Numbered from the stretch's first letter, positions 1-8,502 are shown. The stretch: 33,828 nt of DNA from Tabrizicola sp. (GCA_025458105.1 JALOTD010000074.1:1-33828); one strand, 5' to 3'. Program-made: numbers and translations. The notes: generated by a model not told the origin, from the letters alone.

Positions 1-856
1 CGACGAGGACCATCCATTCGGGCAGCGGGTCAAGCGGCGCGCTGAGCTCGGGCATTGTCTCGGCCAGGAAGTCGAAGCCCTGGCGGTGGATCAGTTCAAA
101 GGCCGAAACCATGCCGGATGCGCGGTCCTGCGACAAAGCGAGAAGGGAAAGCGCTGCGACAGGCGAGGGGACCGCGAGCATGGCGACGAGGGAGGCCGCG
201 GGGATCGGGAACAGCCGCAGGCTCGCGGCGGTGATGACGCCCAGCGTGCCTTCGGATCCGATCAGAAGGTGGCGCAGGTCATAGCCCGCGTTGTCCTTGC
301 GAAGCCGCGTCAGGCCGTTGAAGATGGTGCCGTCGGGCAAAACCGCCTCCAGCCCCAGGCAGAGGTCGCGCGTGTTGCCATAGCGCAGGACATGGACGCC
401 GCCCGCGTTGGCCGCAAGGTTGCCACCGATCCGGCAGCTGCCCTGGCTGGCGAGCGTCAGCGGGAAGAGCCGCCCGATCTTGGCCGCTGCGGCCTGAACA
501 TCGGCCAGGATCATGCCCGCCTCGACGACTATGGCGTTTTCTTCGGGCCAGGTGCCCCGAAGGGCGGTCATCCGTTCCAGCGACAGCAAGAGTGGCGCGG
601 GGCCGTCCGGCATGATCTGGCCGCCGACCAGACCTGTGCCGCCGCCCCAGGGCACCACGCCGACGCGCGCGGCATGGCAAGCGGCCAGAAGGGTCGCGAC
701 CTGGGCGGTCGTGCGGGGGCGGGCCAGGGCGCCCGCTTGCCCATGCCAGCGGGCGCGGGGTTCCTCCAGGTGTCGGCTTTCCGGGGCGGAGAGCGTGCCC
801 TCGGGCAGGCGCGCGGCAAGATGGGCGACAAAGGCCGGATCGCAGGGGTTCAGCAT
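1..856 (-). CDS. FAD-linked oxidase (FAD_binding_4, GlcD/D-2-hydroxyacid dehydrogenase-like), C-terminus cut by window edge
   Basis: About 285 residues are visible and the gene runs off the left edge without a stop. The frame reads cleanly from ATG at 856, which follows a GAAGGAG ribosome site with about 6 bases spacing. The FAD-binding PP-loop PWGGGTGLVGG is at residues 69-79. It is followed by the SQGSCRIGGNLAANAGG-type flavin segment and by RKDNAGYDLRHLLIGSEGTLG, the usual order in the p-cresol methylhydroxylase/vanillyl-alcohol oxidase fold. Family members oxidise 2-hydroxy acids such as glycolate, D-lactate or D-2-hydroxyglutarate and pass electrons to a quinone or ETF. The C-terminal substrate domain lies outside the window, so the substrate cannot be told. 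It sits 56 bases downstream of the secreted MBL-fold gene on the same strand and may be co-transcribed. Confidence 0.85.
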   Translation of the reverse strand, partial: MLNPCDPAFVAHLAARLPEGTLSAPESRHLEEPRARWHGQAGALARPRTTAQVATLLAACHAARVGVVPWGGGTGLVGGQIMPDGPAPLLLSLERMTALRGTWPEENAIVVEAGMILADVQAAAAKIGRLFPLTLASQGSCRIGGNLAANAGGVHVLRYGNTRDLCLGLEAVLPDGTIFNGLTRLRKDNAGYDLRHLLIGSEGTLGVITAASLRLFPIPAASLVAMLAVPSPVAALSLLALSQDRASGMVSAFELIHRQGFDFLAETMPELSAPLDPLPEWMVLV

Positions 857-912
857 GGCGGGCTCCTTCGCCCCTTACCTAGCCCTGCGGTCGGGACGGC
901 GCCAGTGCGGGA

Positions 913-1713
913 TCAGTCGATAAAGGCGGGTTCCAGGACCATGATCGTGGGCGCGGAGGGCAAGTCGTCCAGCGACAGCGCGATCTGCGCCCCGCCGGTT
1001 TCAACGACGGTGAATTCGGCCGACATCTCGGTGAGGAAAGCCTGCAGCGAGGCTTCGCTGAACCAGTGCATCGGGATTACGACCGACGAGCGCAGCCGGC
1101 GCACGACGCCCGCCATGTCGGCCTGCCGCATGGTGTAGCCGCCGTCGACCGGGACCATGACAACATCAAGCCGCCCGATCATCGCATACTGAGCGTCGGA
1201 CGGAATCTGGTGCAGGTGCCCAAGGTGGCCGATGCAAAGACCCCCTGCCTCGAAGATGAAGATGGAATTGCCGTCCCGCCGCGCGCCCTCGCCAAAGGGG
1301 CCACGCGTGTCGGTGGTCACGTTGCGGACCAGCATTGCACCAAGATCCAGCCGGTGATCGGCGGGGGTGCTGTCTTCCCCCCAGCCTTGCAGGACATGCG
1401 GGATGCGCGGGTCGGGGTTGGACGTCCAATGCGTGGAATGGGCGTTGTTCATGGTGACCACGTCCGGGACGATGTCCTGGGTGCCGATATAGCCTGTGTA
1501 GTCCGTAACGGCGATGGTGCCGTCCGAGGTCACGATCGCAAAACTTGCGTGGTCGATATAGCGGATCAGGACACTATCCGGTTCCAATCCCTCTTGCAGG
1601 GTTACCGGGACGACGTCCGGAATGCCCTGGGCCAGGGCAATGCAGTGCGAGGGGATGCGGTCTTGCGACCAGGCGGGCGCGGCGAGAACGGTCAGGGCAA
1701 GGGCCAGGCGCAT
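913..1713 (-). CDS. Secreted metallo-beta-lactamase-fold protein (UlaG-like)
   Basis: A 266-residue protein. I chose the ATG at 1713 because GGAGGTGACCTG lies directly before it and because it puts a clean Sec signal (MRLALALTVLAAPAWS) at the N-terminus, cleavage near residue 16. A longer frame upstream lacks a comparable site. The mature part has features of the MBL fold as seen in UlaG-like enzymes: an NAHSTHW segment, GHLGHLHQ and a late IPMHWF histidine. The HxHxDH signature of classical enzymes is not obvious, so the metal site may be degenerate or of a different subfamily. No substrate can be assigned. A periplasmic location is inferred from the signal peptide. It precedes the FAD-linked oxidase gene by 56 bases on the same strand. 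Confidence 0.75.
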   Translation of the reverse strand: MRLALALTVLAAPAWSQDRIPSHCIALAQGIPDVVPVTLQEGLEPDSVLIRYIDHASFAIVTSDGTIAVTDYTGYIGTQDIVPDVVTMNNAHSTHWTSNPDPRIPHVLQGWGEDSTPADHRLDLGAMLVRNVTTDTRGPFGEGARRDGNSIFIFEAGGLCIGHLGHLHQIPSDAQYAMIGRLDVVMVPVDGGYTMRQADMAGVVRRLRSSVVIPMHWFSEASLQAFLTEMSAEFTVVETGGAQIALSLDDLPSAPTIMVLEPAFID

Positions 1714-1782
1714 CAGGTCACCTCCAGTCAGGAATGACGCAAGGGTAACCCGCTTTGGCCCAAGGTCCACTGCGAACCGGCT

Positions 1783-2340
1783 TCACGCCTGCGCGAGGTC
1801 CCCGGGCGCGCCGCGTGCCGCGACCATGGCCTGCAGCGCTGCAACAGTGCGCAAGTTGCGGGCGGTCATCGGCTTCGGCAAGTAGCGCGGCAGGACCTCG
1901 GCCAGCTTTGACGTGCCAAAGCCGCCGGGCGTCAAGAGGGTGAACCGACGCGGCGCAAGGTGCCAAGCGTCCCCCGCCGGCCGGGCAAGGGCGCGCAGGG
2001 CCGCCAGATCCGGCTGCGGCGGCGCTTTCAGAAAAAAGACATGGACAAACCTGGGATCGACGCCGGCGAAGGGATGGTCATGCAGCGCCGCGGCAAGGTC
2101 ATGTGCGCCAAGGACAAAGGTCTCGGGCGCGAAGCCGAACCGCGTCGCGATGCCGCCGCGGATCATCGCCTCCAGATCGGGCGCGGCAAGGTCGCTTTCG
2201 AAGACGGCATTGCCCGACTGGATGTAGGTCTCGACCCGATGAAGCCCCATCCCGGTCAGAAGATCGCGGAACGCGGCCATCGGCAACTTGCCCGCGCCGC
2301 CGACATTCACCCCGCGCAACAGCGCAATCCGGGTCGACAT
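1783..2340 (-). CDS. DUF1697 domain protein
   Basis: A 185-residue protein with the typical opening of DUF1697 proteins (LLRGVNVGGAGKLPM), then YIQSGNAVF and a C-terminal KPMTARNLRTV stretch. Length matches the family (about 180). The start at 2340 follows GAGAGGGAAGCC. In-frame codons upstream to 2415 have no family similarity and run into an intergenic hairpin, so they are excluded. The family is widespread in bacteria and has no established biochemical role, so I assign none. It is about 110 bases downstream of the acetyltransferase gene on the same strand, separated by two hairpins that may make it a separate transcription unit. Confidence 0.85.
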   Translation of the reverse strand: MSTRIALLRGVNVGGAGKLPMAAFRDLLTGMGLHRVETYIQSGNAVFESDLAAPDLEAMIRGGIATRFGFAPETFVLGAHDLAAALHDHPFAGVDPRFVHVFFLKAPPQPDLAALRALARPAGDAWHLAPRRFTLLTPGGFGTSKLAEVLPRYLPKPMTARNLRTVAALQAMVAARGAPGDLAQA

Positions 2341-2374
2341 GGCTTCCCTCTCTTCGCCGCAGGCGCCCCCGAGT

Positions 2375-2399
2375 GGCTTTGCGTCCTTCACGCAAAGCC
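2375..2399 (-). terminator. Perfect 10-bp intercistronic hairpin
   Basis: GGCTTTGCGT and ACGCAAAGCC form a perfect 10-bp stem around a 5-base loop. It lies between the acetyltransferase stop (2452) and the DUF1697 start (2340). There is no U-run behind it on either strand, so it is not a classical intrinsic terminator. It may be an mRNA-stabilising or attenuating stem, or a protein-binding site. Confidence 0.45.
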
Positions 2400-2415
2400 G
2401 CGAGACAAAAGGCAC

Positions 2416-2428
2416 GCGCGGAACGCGC
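2416..2428 (-). terminator. Short GC hairpin followed by CTTTTGT (possible terminator)
   Basis: On the minus strand GCGCG-TTC-CGCGC is followed after a few bases by CCTTTTGTC, a short U-rich tail. It lies just after the end of the M16-GNAT pair and could end that transcript. The stem is only 5 bp, so confidence is low. Confidence 0.35.
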
Positions 2429-2451
2429 TCATTTTGATAGTCGTCCCGACC

Positions 2452-3036
2452 TTAGCCCACGTCCGTGCGCCCGCGCCGGTCGCCGCGCAGGTTTGCGTAC
2501 AGCACGTGGTTGCGCCAGCGCCCGTTGATCTGCAGATAGCTTTGCGCGACCCCTTCGTATTTGAAGCCGCACGTCTCCAGGACCCCGCGCGAGGGTGTGT
2601 TCTCTGGCAGGCAGGCCGCTTCCAGGCGGCTGAGGTCCATGCGGGTGAAGGCGTGGTGCGTCAGAGCCAGGATCGCCTCGCGCATATAGCCCTGGCGGGC
2701 GAAGGGCGCGCCGATCCAGTAGCCGAAGGTCCCGGTCTGCGCCGGGCCGCGACGGATATTGTCAAGCGTCAGCGCCCCCAGAAGCTGATTGTCCGCGCGG
2801 CGGATCATCAACATCGGCAGAGCGGTGCCCTGCGCCTCGGCCCGCTGGGCCCAGTAAACCCGGTTGGTGAAGGCGCGGCGGCTGAGATGGTCGGTGGACC
2901 AGACCGGTTCCCACTTCGCCAGGAACTCGACCGAGGCCTCCCGTAACTCTGACCATTGCCGCCAGTCGCCATGTTCCGGTAGCCGCAGCGTCATCCGCTC
3001 GGTTTCGACCCGGATACGGCGCTTCAGCCCCAGCAT
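2452..3036 (-). CDS. GNAT-family N-acetyltransferase (RimJ/RimL type)
   Basis: A 194-residue acetyltransferase. It opens with the RVETERMTLRLPEHGDW strand typical of RimJ-type enzymes. The acetyl-CoA site is represented by GYWIGAPFARQGYMREAI near the middle, and the NTPSRGVLETCGFKYEG segment near the C-terminus is the usual GNAT motif B. Members acetylate ribosomal protein N-termini or other small substrates; the actual acceptor is not predictable. The start codon overlaps the stop of the upstream M16 protease (TGATG at 3034-3038), so the two are translationally coupled. The same pairing follows threonine synthase in other Rhodobacteraceae, as I recall. Confidence 0.88.
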   Translation of the reverse strand: MLGLKRRIRVETERMTLRLPEHGDWRQWSELREASVEFLAKWEPVWSTDHLSRRAFTNRVYWAQRAEAQGTALPMLMIRRADNQLLGALTLDNIRRGPAQTGTFGYWIGAPFARQGYMREAILALTHHAFTRMDLSRLEAACLPENTPSRGVLETCGFKYEGVAQSYLQINGRWRNHVLYANLRGDRRGRTDVG

Positions 3037-4325
3037 CAGGCAGACAGTCCCTTCCGGATCGCCGCAAGCCCAGGCGCATGGGAGACGGGGCCGTAGATCG
3101 CCACTGCCAAGCGCGCTGTTGTCAGATCGGCCGCAAAGGCGCGGACCGCAGACGCGTCGACCGCGTCAATCTTGGCGACAGCTTCCGAGACGTCTGGAAT
3201 GCGGCCCCAGATCGACAGAAGCCGCGCGTTGCGTTCGGCCCGCGACGACGGGCTTTCCAGCCCCATCAGGAGCCCCGCCCGAAGCTGGGCGCGCGACCGG
3301 GCAACCTCGGCTTCGGTCATGTCATCGGCGGCCCGTTTCAGCTCGTCGATGGTCAACTGCGTGAGATCGCCGATCTCTTCTTCGGACGTTCCGGCATAGA
3401 TCGTGACCTGCCCGGTATCCTCATAGGCATTTGCCTGGGCGTAGATCGAATAGCACAGACCCCGGTCCTCGCGGATCTTTTGGAAGAGGCGGCTCGACAT
3501 GCCGCCGCCCAATGCGGTGGCATAGACCTGCGCGGCATAGACCTTGTCGTCGCGGTATCCCGGGCCTTCGAAGGACAGGGCGAAATGAACCTGTTCCAGG
3601 TCCTTGACCTCGCGATGTTCGCCGCCCGCGAAACGGGCGGGCTGCAGGGAAGAGCGGCCCACGGGCTTCAAAGCGCCAAAGATGCGTTCGGCTTCGGCAA
3701 CGATGGCCGCATGATCCACGCCGCCAGCGGCAGAAAGGATCATCTGGTCGGGACTATAGTGCGCCGCCGTGAAGCCTTCGAGATCGGCCTTCCCGAACGC
3801 CGACACCCGTTCTTCCGGCCCCAGGATCGTGCGACCGAAGGGCTGGTCGGGATAGCTGACCTCGTGCAGCCAGTCGAAGATGATGTCGTCGGGCGTGTCG
3901 AGCGCCTGGCCGATTTCCTGCAGGATCACGTGGCGTTCGGTCTCGATGTCGGCCTTGCGGAACAGCGGGTTCAGGACAATGTCGGCGATCACGTCCAGCG
4001 CCATCAGCACGTCCTGGCTGAGGACCCGGGCATAGTAGGCCGTCATCTCGCGGCTGGTATAGGCGTTGATGTAGCCACCCACATCCTCGATTTCCTCGGC
4101 GATCCGCAGGGCGCTGCGGCGGCGAGTGCCCTTGAAGGCCATATGTTCCAGGAAATGCGCGATGCCGTTCTGTTCGGGTCGTTCGTGCCGCCCCCCGGCA
4201 TCGACCCAAAGCCCTATGCTGGCAGATTGCAGGGCCGGCATGTCTTCGGTGACGATGCGAAAGCCGTTGGGCAGGGTGTGAAGCTGGTGAGTCAAGGTCC
4301 GGTCCGCGTACTGCTCTGATCGCAA
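3036..4325 (-). CDS. M16 family zinc metallopeptidase (mitochondrial processing peptidase-like)
   Basis: About 429 residues (419 from an alternative start), full length for bacterial single-chain M16 proteases that act as dimers and degrade peptides. The inverted zinc motif HFLEH is at residues 57-61. The third ligand fits Glu137 in RHVILQE, 76 residues after the second histidine, the spacing I recall for the beta subunit of mitochondrial processing peptidase. The glycine-rich GGGMSSRLFQKIRE and R/Y pair (GLCYSIYA) near residues 275-300 match the C-terminal half. No ATG is available: the frame opens with TTG at 4325, and TTG at 4295 would give MTHQLHTLPNGF, closer to the family N-terminus. 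Neither has a strong ribosome site. It is divergent from a small lipoprotein gene. Confidence 0.92.
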   Translation of the reverse strand: MRSEQYADRTLTHQLHTLPNGFRIVTEDMPALQSASIGLWVDAGGRHERPEQNGIAHFLEHMAFKGTRRRSALRIAEEIEDVGGYINAYTSREMTAYYARVLSQDVLMALDVIADIVLNPLFRKADIETERHVILQEIGQALDTPDDIIFDWLHEVSYPDQPFGRTILGPEERVSAFGKADLEGFTAAHYSPDQMILSAAGGVDHAAIVAEAERIFGALKPVGRSSLQPARFAGGEHREVKDLEQVHFALSFEGPGYRDDKVYAAQVYATALGGGMSSRLFQKIREDRGLCYSIYAQANAYEDTGQVTIYAGTSEEEIGDLTQLTIDELKRAADDMTEAEVARSRAQLRAGLLMGLESPSSRAERNARLLSIWGRIPDVSEAVAKIDAVDASAVRAFAADLTTARLAVAIYGPVSHAPGLAAIRKGLSA

Positions 4326-4412
4326 GGTTCTACAGCCATGGTTCGGCTTGCGAAAGGGGCTGCGGTCAGGCAGGCTTTGGACATTGCACTTTCCCCATTT
4401 CAGGACCCCACA

Positions 4413-4778
4413 ATGAAGCCCATTCTTGCCCTTATTTGCGGCCCTCTGCTTGCTGCCTGCGTCGCGGCCGACGCTTCGGTCCCGACCATCGACGGCACCC
4501 GCCTGACTGTCCTGCAGGACGACACCTACTACTGGCCCGCGCCCAGGCTGATGCGGTCCTCGACCGGCGAGATGGTCGAGGTCGAGCCCTTCCCCATCGT
4601 CACCGCGCTTGTGGTGGCCCGCGCCGACGGCAAGGCCCTGACGGAGGCGGATGAGGACATCGCCCGCCGTGCTGCCAACTTCTACTGCGACGACACCGGG
4701 GCAGGCCTACCCGGCCCATCAAGCCGGTTTGCCGATGGTGCCTGGGCCTTCGGCCTTTGCACCTCGCCCGCGCCTTGA
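4413..4778 (+). CDS. Small hypothetical lipoprotein
   Basis: A 121-residue protein starting at ATG 4413, eight bases after AGGA. The N-terminus MKPILALICGPLLAAC is a lipoprotein signal with the lipobox LLAAC, predicting lipidation at Cys16. The rest has two further cysteines (YCDD and GLCTS) that could form a disulfide in the periplasm. I recognise no domain. In-frame codons upstream to 4338 have no signal character and are not used. It is divergent from the M16 protease and ends 10 bases from the stop of thrC on the opposite strand. Confidence 0.7.
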   Translation: MKPILALICGPLLAACVAADASVPTIDGTRLTVLQDDTYYWPAPRLMRSSTGEMVEVEPFPIVTALVVARADGKALTEADEDIARRAANFYCDDTGAGLPGPSSRFADGAWAFGLCTSPAP

Positions 4779-4788
4779 GCCGGGCGCC

Positions 4789-6171
4789 TCAGGCGATCCT
4801 GTCGCGTACAAGCGCCTGAAGTGCTGCCAGGTCGTTCGGCACCCGGGTCATCCGTTCGGGCTTGTCAAAAAGGTCGGCCATGTGCGGCGGCAGACCGGGG
4901 CGAATGCCGGTCGCGCGTTCCACCGCATCAGGGAACTTCGCCGGATGCGCCGTGGCCAGGGTGATCATCGGGGTCTGGCCCAGATGCTCTTCGGCCACTT
5001 TCACCCCGACAGCGGAATGCGGGCACAACAGCTCACCCGTCGTCTGATGGTGGCGGGCTATTGTGGCAAGCGTCTCATCCTCGCTGCAGCGGCCCGAGGC
5101 GAAGGTGCTGCGCAAGGTTTCCAGCGCGCCTTGGCTGATGTGAAAGCCACCCTGCTTCATCTCGGTCATAAGCTGGGCGATGGCGCCGCCGTCGCGGCCG
5201 TACGCATCGAAGAGCGCGCGTTCGAAGTTGGACGAGACCTGAATGTCCATCGACGGGCTGATCGACGGCTTCACCCCGTTCGTCCGGTAATCCCCGCCCT
5301 TGAGCGCACGGTCCAGAATGTCATTCTGGTTGGTGGCGATCACCAGCTTGTCAATTGGCAGGCCCATGCGGCGCGCGACGTAGCCCGCGAAGATATCGCC
5401 GAAGTTGCCGGTCGGCACGGTAAAGCTGACGGCCCGATGCGGGGCGCCAAGCGCGGTCGCTGCGTAGAAGTAATAGACGACCTGCGCCAGCACACGGGCC
5501 CAGTTGATGCTGTTCACGCCCGCCAGCCGCACGCTGTCGCGGAAGGCGTGGTCGTTGAACATGTCCTTTACCCGGGCCTGGGCATCGTCGAAATCGCCGT
5601 CGATTGCGAGCGCGTGGCAGTTCGCTTCCGACGGCGTGGTCATCTGGCGGCGCTGCACGTCCGACACCCGGCCATGCGGGAACAGGATGAAGACGTCGAC
5701 ATTGGGAAGGCCCCGGAACGCCTCCATCGCCGCCGATCCGGTGTCACCGCTGGTGGCGCCTACGATGGTGATCCGCTCCCCTGTCTTGGCCAGGGCCGCC
5801 TGCATCATCTGGCCGATGAGCTGCATGGCGAAGTCCTTGAAGGCCAGCGTCGGCCCGTGGAACAGCTCCAGCAGGAAATGGTTCGACCCCAGCTGCACCA
5901 TCGGCGCGCGGGCGGCGTGGTGGAAGCCCTGGTAGGCCTTGTCGATCAGGCCCTTGAATTCGTCGTCCGTGAAGAACCCGCCCAGAAAGGGGCGCATCAC
6001 GCGGAAGGCGACCTCCTCATAGGGCGCGCCCGCGAGTGCGGCGATCTCGGCCTTGGACATGACCGGCACGGTTTCGGGCACATAGAGCCCGCCGTCACGC
6101 GCAAGGCCCGTCATCATCGCCTCGCCAAAGCCAAGGACCGGGGCCGTGCCGCGGGTGGATATGTAGTGCAT
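4789..6171 (-). CDS. thrC: Threonine synthase
   Basis: A 460-residue PLP enzyme that converts O-phosphohomoserine to threonine. The N-terminal MHYISTRG and GLARDGGLYVPE are typical of the long bacterial class. The PLP Schiff-base lysine is in LAFKDF at about residue 112 and the phosphate-binding loop GATSGDTGSAA starts near residue 138. Start choice: ATG 6171 gives MHYISTRG, matching the family, with GAAGG eight bases upstream. ATG 6177, two codons earlier, is equally possible. The gene starts 11 bases after the SURF1 stop, so it is probably the tail of the oxidase operon, an arrangement conserved in Rhodobacteraceae. Confidence 0.96.
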   Translation of the reverse strand: MHYISTRGTAPVLGFGEAMMTGLARDGGLYVPETVPVMSKAEIAALAGAPYEEVAFRVMRPFLGGFFTDDEFKGLIDKAYQGFHHAARAPMVQLGSNHFLLELFHGPTLAFKDFAMQLIGQMMQAALAKTGERITIVGATSGDTGSAAMEAFRGLPNVDVFILFPHGRVSDVQRRQMTTPSEANCHALAIDGDFDDAQARVKDMFNDHAFRDSVRLAGVNSINWARVLAQVVYYFYAATALGAPHRAVSFTVPTGNFGDIFAGYVARRMGLPIDKLVIATNQNDILDRALKGGDYRTNGVKPSISPSMDIQVSSNFERALFDAYGRDGGAIAQLMTEMKQGGFHISQGALETLRSTFASGRCSEDETLATIARHHQTTGELLCPHSAVGVKVAEEHLGQTPMITLATAHPAKFPDAVERATGIRPGLPPHMADLFDKPERMTRVPNDLAALQALVRDRIA

Positions 6172-6182
6172 GGTCATCGCCT

Positions 6183-6851
6183 TCAAACCTTCCGCGTCGT
6201 GATACGCCAGAGGAGGAATAGTGTCATCCCCGCCCATGTCGCCGCCAACAGGAACCATTGGATCGCATAGCCCCAATGGTTGTTGGGTATACCCGATGTA
6301 TCGACCGGGACCGGCGTGATCCCGTCACCGGTTGGTTTCGACGCGACAATCAGTGTCGGATCGGTTCCGAGCTTTGCGGCCATGGCGGGGACATCACGGG
6401 CGAACCAGAGGCCTGTCTTCGCGTCCGGGAGCGGCGTGAAACTGTTCGAGTCCTGTGGCCAGTGCAGATGCCCCTCGACCTGTGCCTTGGTGACGGTCCG
6501 GGGCGCGGTGCGCTGGTCGTCCGGAAGGAAACCGCGCTGCACCATGATCCGGCGGCCGTCGGGCAGCGCGAAGGCTTCGATCAGAAGAACTCCGGGACTG
6601 GCACCCTTCTGGCCTGCCAGAACCTCCAGCACCTCGCCGGTGAAACGTCCCTCCGCGACGACGGCCTGGAATTTGTGGGGGGCTTCCTCGGGGAGGGTCG
6701 GCAGGGGGATGGGCGCGTTGCCGATGCGAGCCTCGATCTCGGCCAGGTAGACGCGCTTTTCTTCCATCCGGCGCAGTTGCCAGACGCCGAGGCTGGTCAG
6801 GATGATGACCCCAGCAAGGCCCAGGAGGACGGGAAAGACATAACGGCGCAT
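6183..6851 (-). CDS. SURF1 family cytochrome oxidase assembly protein
   Basis: A 222-residue inner-membrane protein with the SURF1 architecture: an N-terminal transmembrane helix (about residues 5-23) ending in GVWQLRRM, a periplasmic domain with RIMVQRGFLP, and a C-terminal helix introduced by NNHWGYAIQWFLLA. SURF1 proteins help insert or retain heme a during assembly of subunit I of aa3-type oxidase. GGGGATCCC precedes the ATG. It lies 67 bases after subunit III and just before thrC. In Paracoccus and Rhodobacter SURF1 genes lie in the same cta cluster. Confidence 0.92.
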   Translation of the reverse strand: MRRYVFPVLLGLAGVIILTSLGVWQLRRMEEKRVYLAEIEARIGNAPIPLPTLPEEAPHKFQAVVAEGRFTGEVLEVLAGQKGASPGVLLIEAFALPDGRRIMVQRGFLPDDQRTAPRTVTKAQVEGHLHWPQDSNSFTPLPDAKTGLWFARDVPAMAAKLGTDPTLIVASKPTGDGITPVPVDTSGIPNNHWGYAIQWFLLAATWAGMTLFLLWRITTRKV

Positions 6852-6918
6852 GGGATCCCCCGGAAATGAAAGCGCAGGCCAAAGGGCCCGCGCTGACCGG
6901 TGACTTTGAGCCTTGGGC

Positions 6919-7694
6919 TTACTGGCCCCAGACGTAGACAGCGGCGAAGAGGAACAGCCACACCACGTCCACGAAGTGCCAGTACCAGGCGGCGGCCTCG
7001 AAGCCTACGTGCTTTTCGGGGGTGAAGTGGCCCTTCAGCGCGCGGATCAGGCAGACGGCCAGGAAGATCGTCCCGATGATGACGTGGAAGCCGTGGAAGC
7101 CTGTCGCCATGAAGAAGGACGCGCCGTAGATGTTGCCAGAGAAGCCGAAGGCTGCGTGGCTGTATTCATAGGCCTGCATGCCGGTGAAGATCACGCCAAG
7201 GCCGATGGCGAGGATGAGGCCGTTCACCAGGTCCTTGCGGTTGTTCTCATGCACCAGAGCATGGTGGGCCCAGGTCGCGGCGCAGCCGGACAGCAGAAGG
7301 ATCAGCGTGTTGATGAAGGGCAGGTGCCAGGGGTCGAAGGTCTCGATCCCCGCGGGCGGCCAGACACCGTCGACCGCCGGGCTTTCCGGCCCCATCGGAT
7401 ACATGCGGTGCTTGAAGAAGGTCCAGAACCAGGCCGCGAAGAACATGACTTCGGACATGATGAACCCTCGGACCACCAGGCGAACATGACGTAGAGGACA
7501 CCGGCAAGGCCGATCAGGCCCAGCCAGTAACCGCGGACGAAGTCCATCAGCGTGTATCCTGTGTCGGGCGTTGCATCGGGGGCATGCATCCCGAGAACTG
7601 CGCCAAACAGCATGATGATCGCGGCAACGGCGCCCGCGAGCGGCCAGATCGACGGCGGCAGGACGTGATAGTCGTGGTTCTTTGCGTGGGCCAT
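6919..7694 (-). pseudogene. ctaE: Cytochrome c oxidase subunit III, split by an out-of-frame deletion
   Basis: Both halves of subunit III are present but in different frames. Frame one starts at ATG 7694 ([18 protein letters not shown]) and is conserved through [10 protein letters not shown] at about 7480. Frame two resumes at about 7477 with [16 protein letters not shown] and continues to the normal end AAVYVWGQ at 6919. The segment that links these helices in homologues (a DVVxEGxxGxHTPVVRIGLxYGFI-like loop of about 25 residues) is missing, leaving about 5 bases, so roughly 70 bases are lost by my recollection of the Paracoccus protein. The loss covers a conserved loop and the start of a helix, so no frameshift correction alone would restore it. 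Real decay or an assembly error are both possible. Heme-copper subunit III stabilises subunit I against turnover inactivation. Confidence 0.85.
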
Positions 7695-7720
7695 GGCCGA
7701 CGGTTCCCTCGTTTTCTTGG

Positions 7721-8314
7721 TCAGTTCACCGCGCCTGCGTCGGGCGTGGCGGTATCGGTCAGCGCCGCCTGCTCTTCCGGCAGGGGCGTTTCGTGGAAAG
7801 TGTAGCTGAGGACGATCTCATGCACAAACCGGCCTTCGATATCGTCTACGATGGCGGGGTCGACGTAGAAGCTGACCGGCATCTGCACGGTTTCGCCGGG
7901 TTGCAGGACCTGCTCCTGGAAGCAGAAGCATTCGACCTTGGTGAAGTAACCGCCCGCCGCGTAGGGAAACACGTTGAAGCTGGCGGTACCTGCCACCGGG
8001 CGGTTGGTCGGATTGTGTGCCTCGTAGAACGCCAGGCCGTTTTCGCCGATGCGGATTTCCATGGATGGCACGACGGGACGGAATTCCCACGGCATGCCGC
8101 CGTCAAGCGAGGCATCGAAGCGGACCTTCACGGTTTGGTCGAGAACGACTTGCGAGGCGCTGTCAGCCACCGAGGTGGTGCCACCAAAGCCGGTCACACG
8201 GCAGAACCAATCGTAGAAGGGCACCGCCGCAAAGGAGAGGCTGCCCATGGTCACGACGACGCCGACCAGTTGCACCAGAGTTCTTTGCGGGCCTTGCAGG
8301 CGCGGGAAGATCAT
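7721..8314 (-). CDS. ctaG: Cytochrome c oxidase assembly protein CtaG (Cox11-type copper chaperone)
   Basis: A 197-residue protein that delivers copper to the CuB site of subunit I. It has one N-terminal membrane anchor (about residues 12-33, followed by [17 protein letters not shown], a Cox11 signature) and a periplasmic immunoglobulin-like domain with the copper-binding CFCF motif at residues 129-132 (Cys129 and Cys131). The ATG at 8314 is preceded by AAAGGAGGGCACGCC, a strong ribosome site, so longer frames upstream are rejected. The start overlaps the stop of the small membrane ORF (8311-8313) by ATGA, and subunit III follows 26 bases downstream. Confidence 0.96.
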   Translation of the reverse strand: MIFPRLQGPQRTLVQLVGVVVTMGSLSFAAVPFYDWFCRVTGFGGTTSVADSASQVVLDQTVKVRFDASLDGGMPWEFRPVVPSMEIRIGENGLAFYEAHNPTNRPVAGTASFNVFPYAAGGYFTKVECFCFQEQVLQPGETVQMPVSFYVDPAIVDDIEGRFVHEIVLSYTFHETPLPEEQAALTDTATPDAGAVN

Positions 8315-8502
8315 GGCGTGCCCTCCTTTGGTGTGCTTTCTGGTTGCACCACATGGTCGTAGCCCTGCATCGGATCGCCGCGCTGCACCTTGACCACGGT
8401 CAGGGCAAACACCAGCGCCACGAAGGCCGCAAGGGTTACGCCCAGCCCGACGTTGCGGCTGAACCGACGCTTGTGCAGTTCGTGTTCCGGGCGAAAGGTC
8501 AT
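8311..8502 (-). CDS. Small single-span membrane protein in the cta operon
   Basis: A 63-residue ORF with one predicted helix (about residues 19-38, [20 protein letters not shown]) flanked by a basic N-terminal segment ([11 protein letters not shown]) and a polar tail, so the C-terminus probably faces the periplasm. ATG 8502 overlaps the ctaB stop as TGATG (a GTG one codon earlier is also possible), and its own stop overlaps the ctaG start as ATGA. That double overlap strongly supports a real, coupled gene. A similar small ORF occupies this place in other Rhodobacteraceae cta operons and is sometimes labelled a CoxF or oxidase-assembly small protein. I know of no proven function. Confidence 0.8.
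   Translation of the reverse strand: MTFRPEHELHKRRFSRNVGLGVTLAAFVALVFALTVVKVQRGDPMQGYDHVVQPESTPKEGTP

Noticed and set aside
4651..6270. A 539-codon plus-strand open frame opposite thrC
   Set aside because: It is the mirror of threonine synthase codons. No ribosome site or protein motif was found.
7470..7500. Programmed ribosomal frameshift in coxC (and likewise in tex and iorA)
   Set aside because: No slippery heptamer or downstream pseudoknot is apparent at the junctions, and conserved residues are actually missing there, so a simple frame shift would not rebuild the normal proteins.
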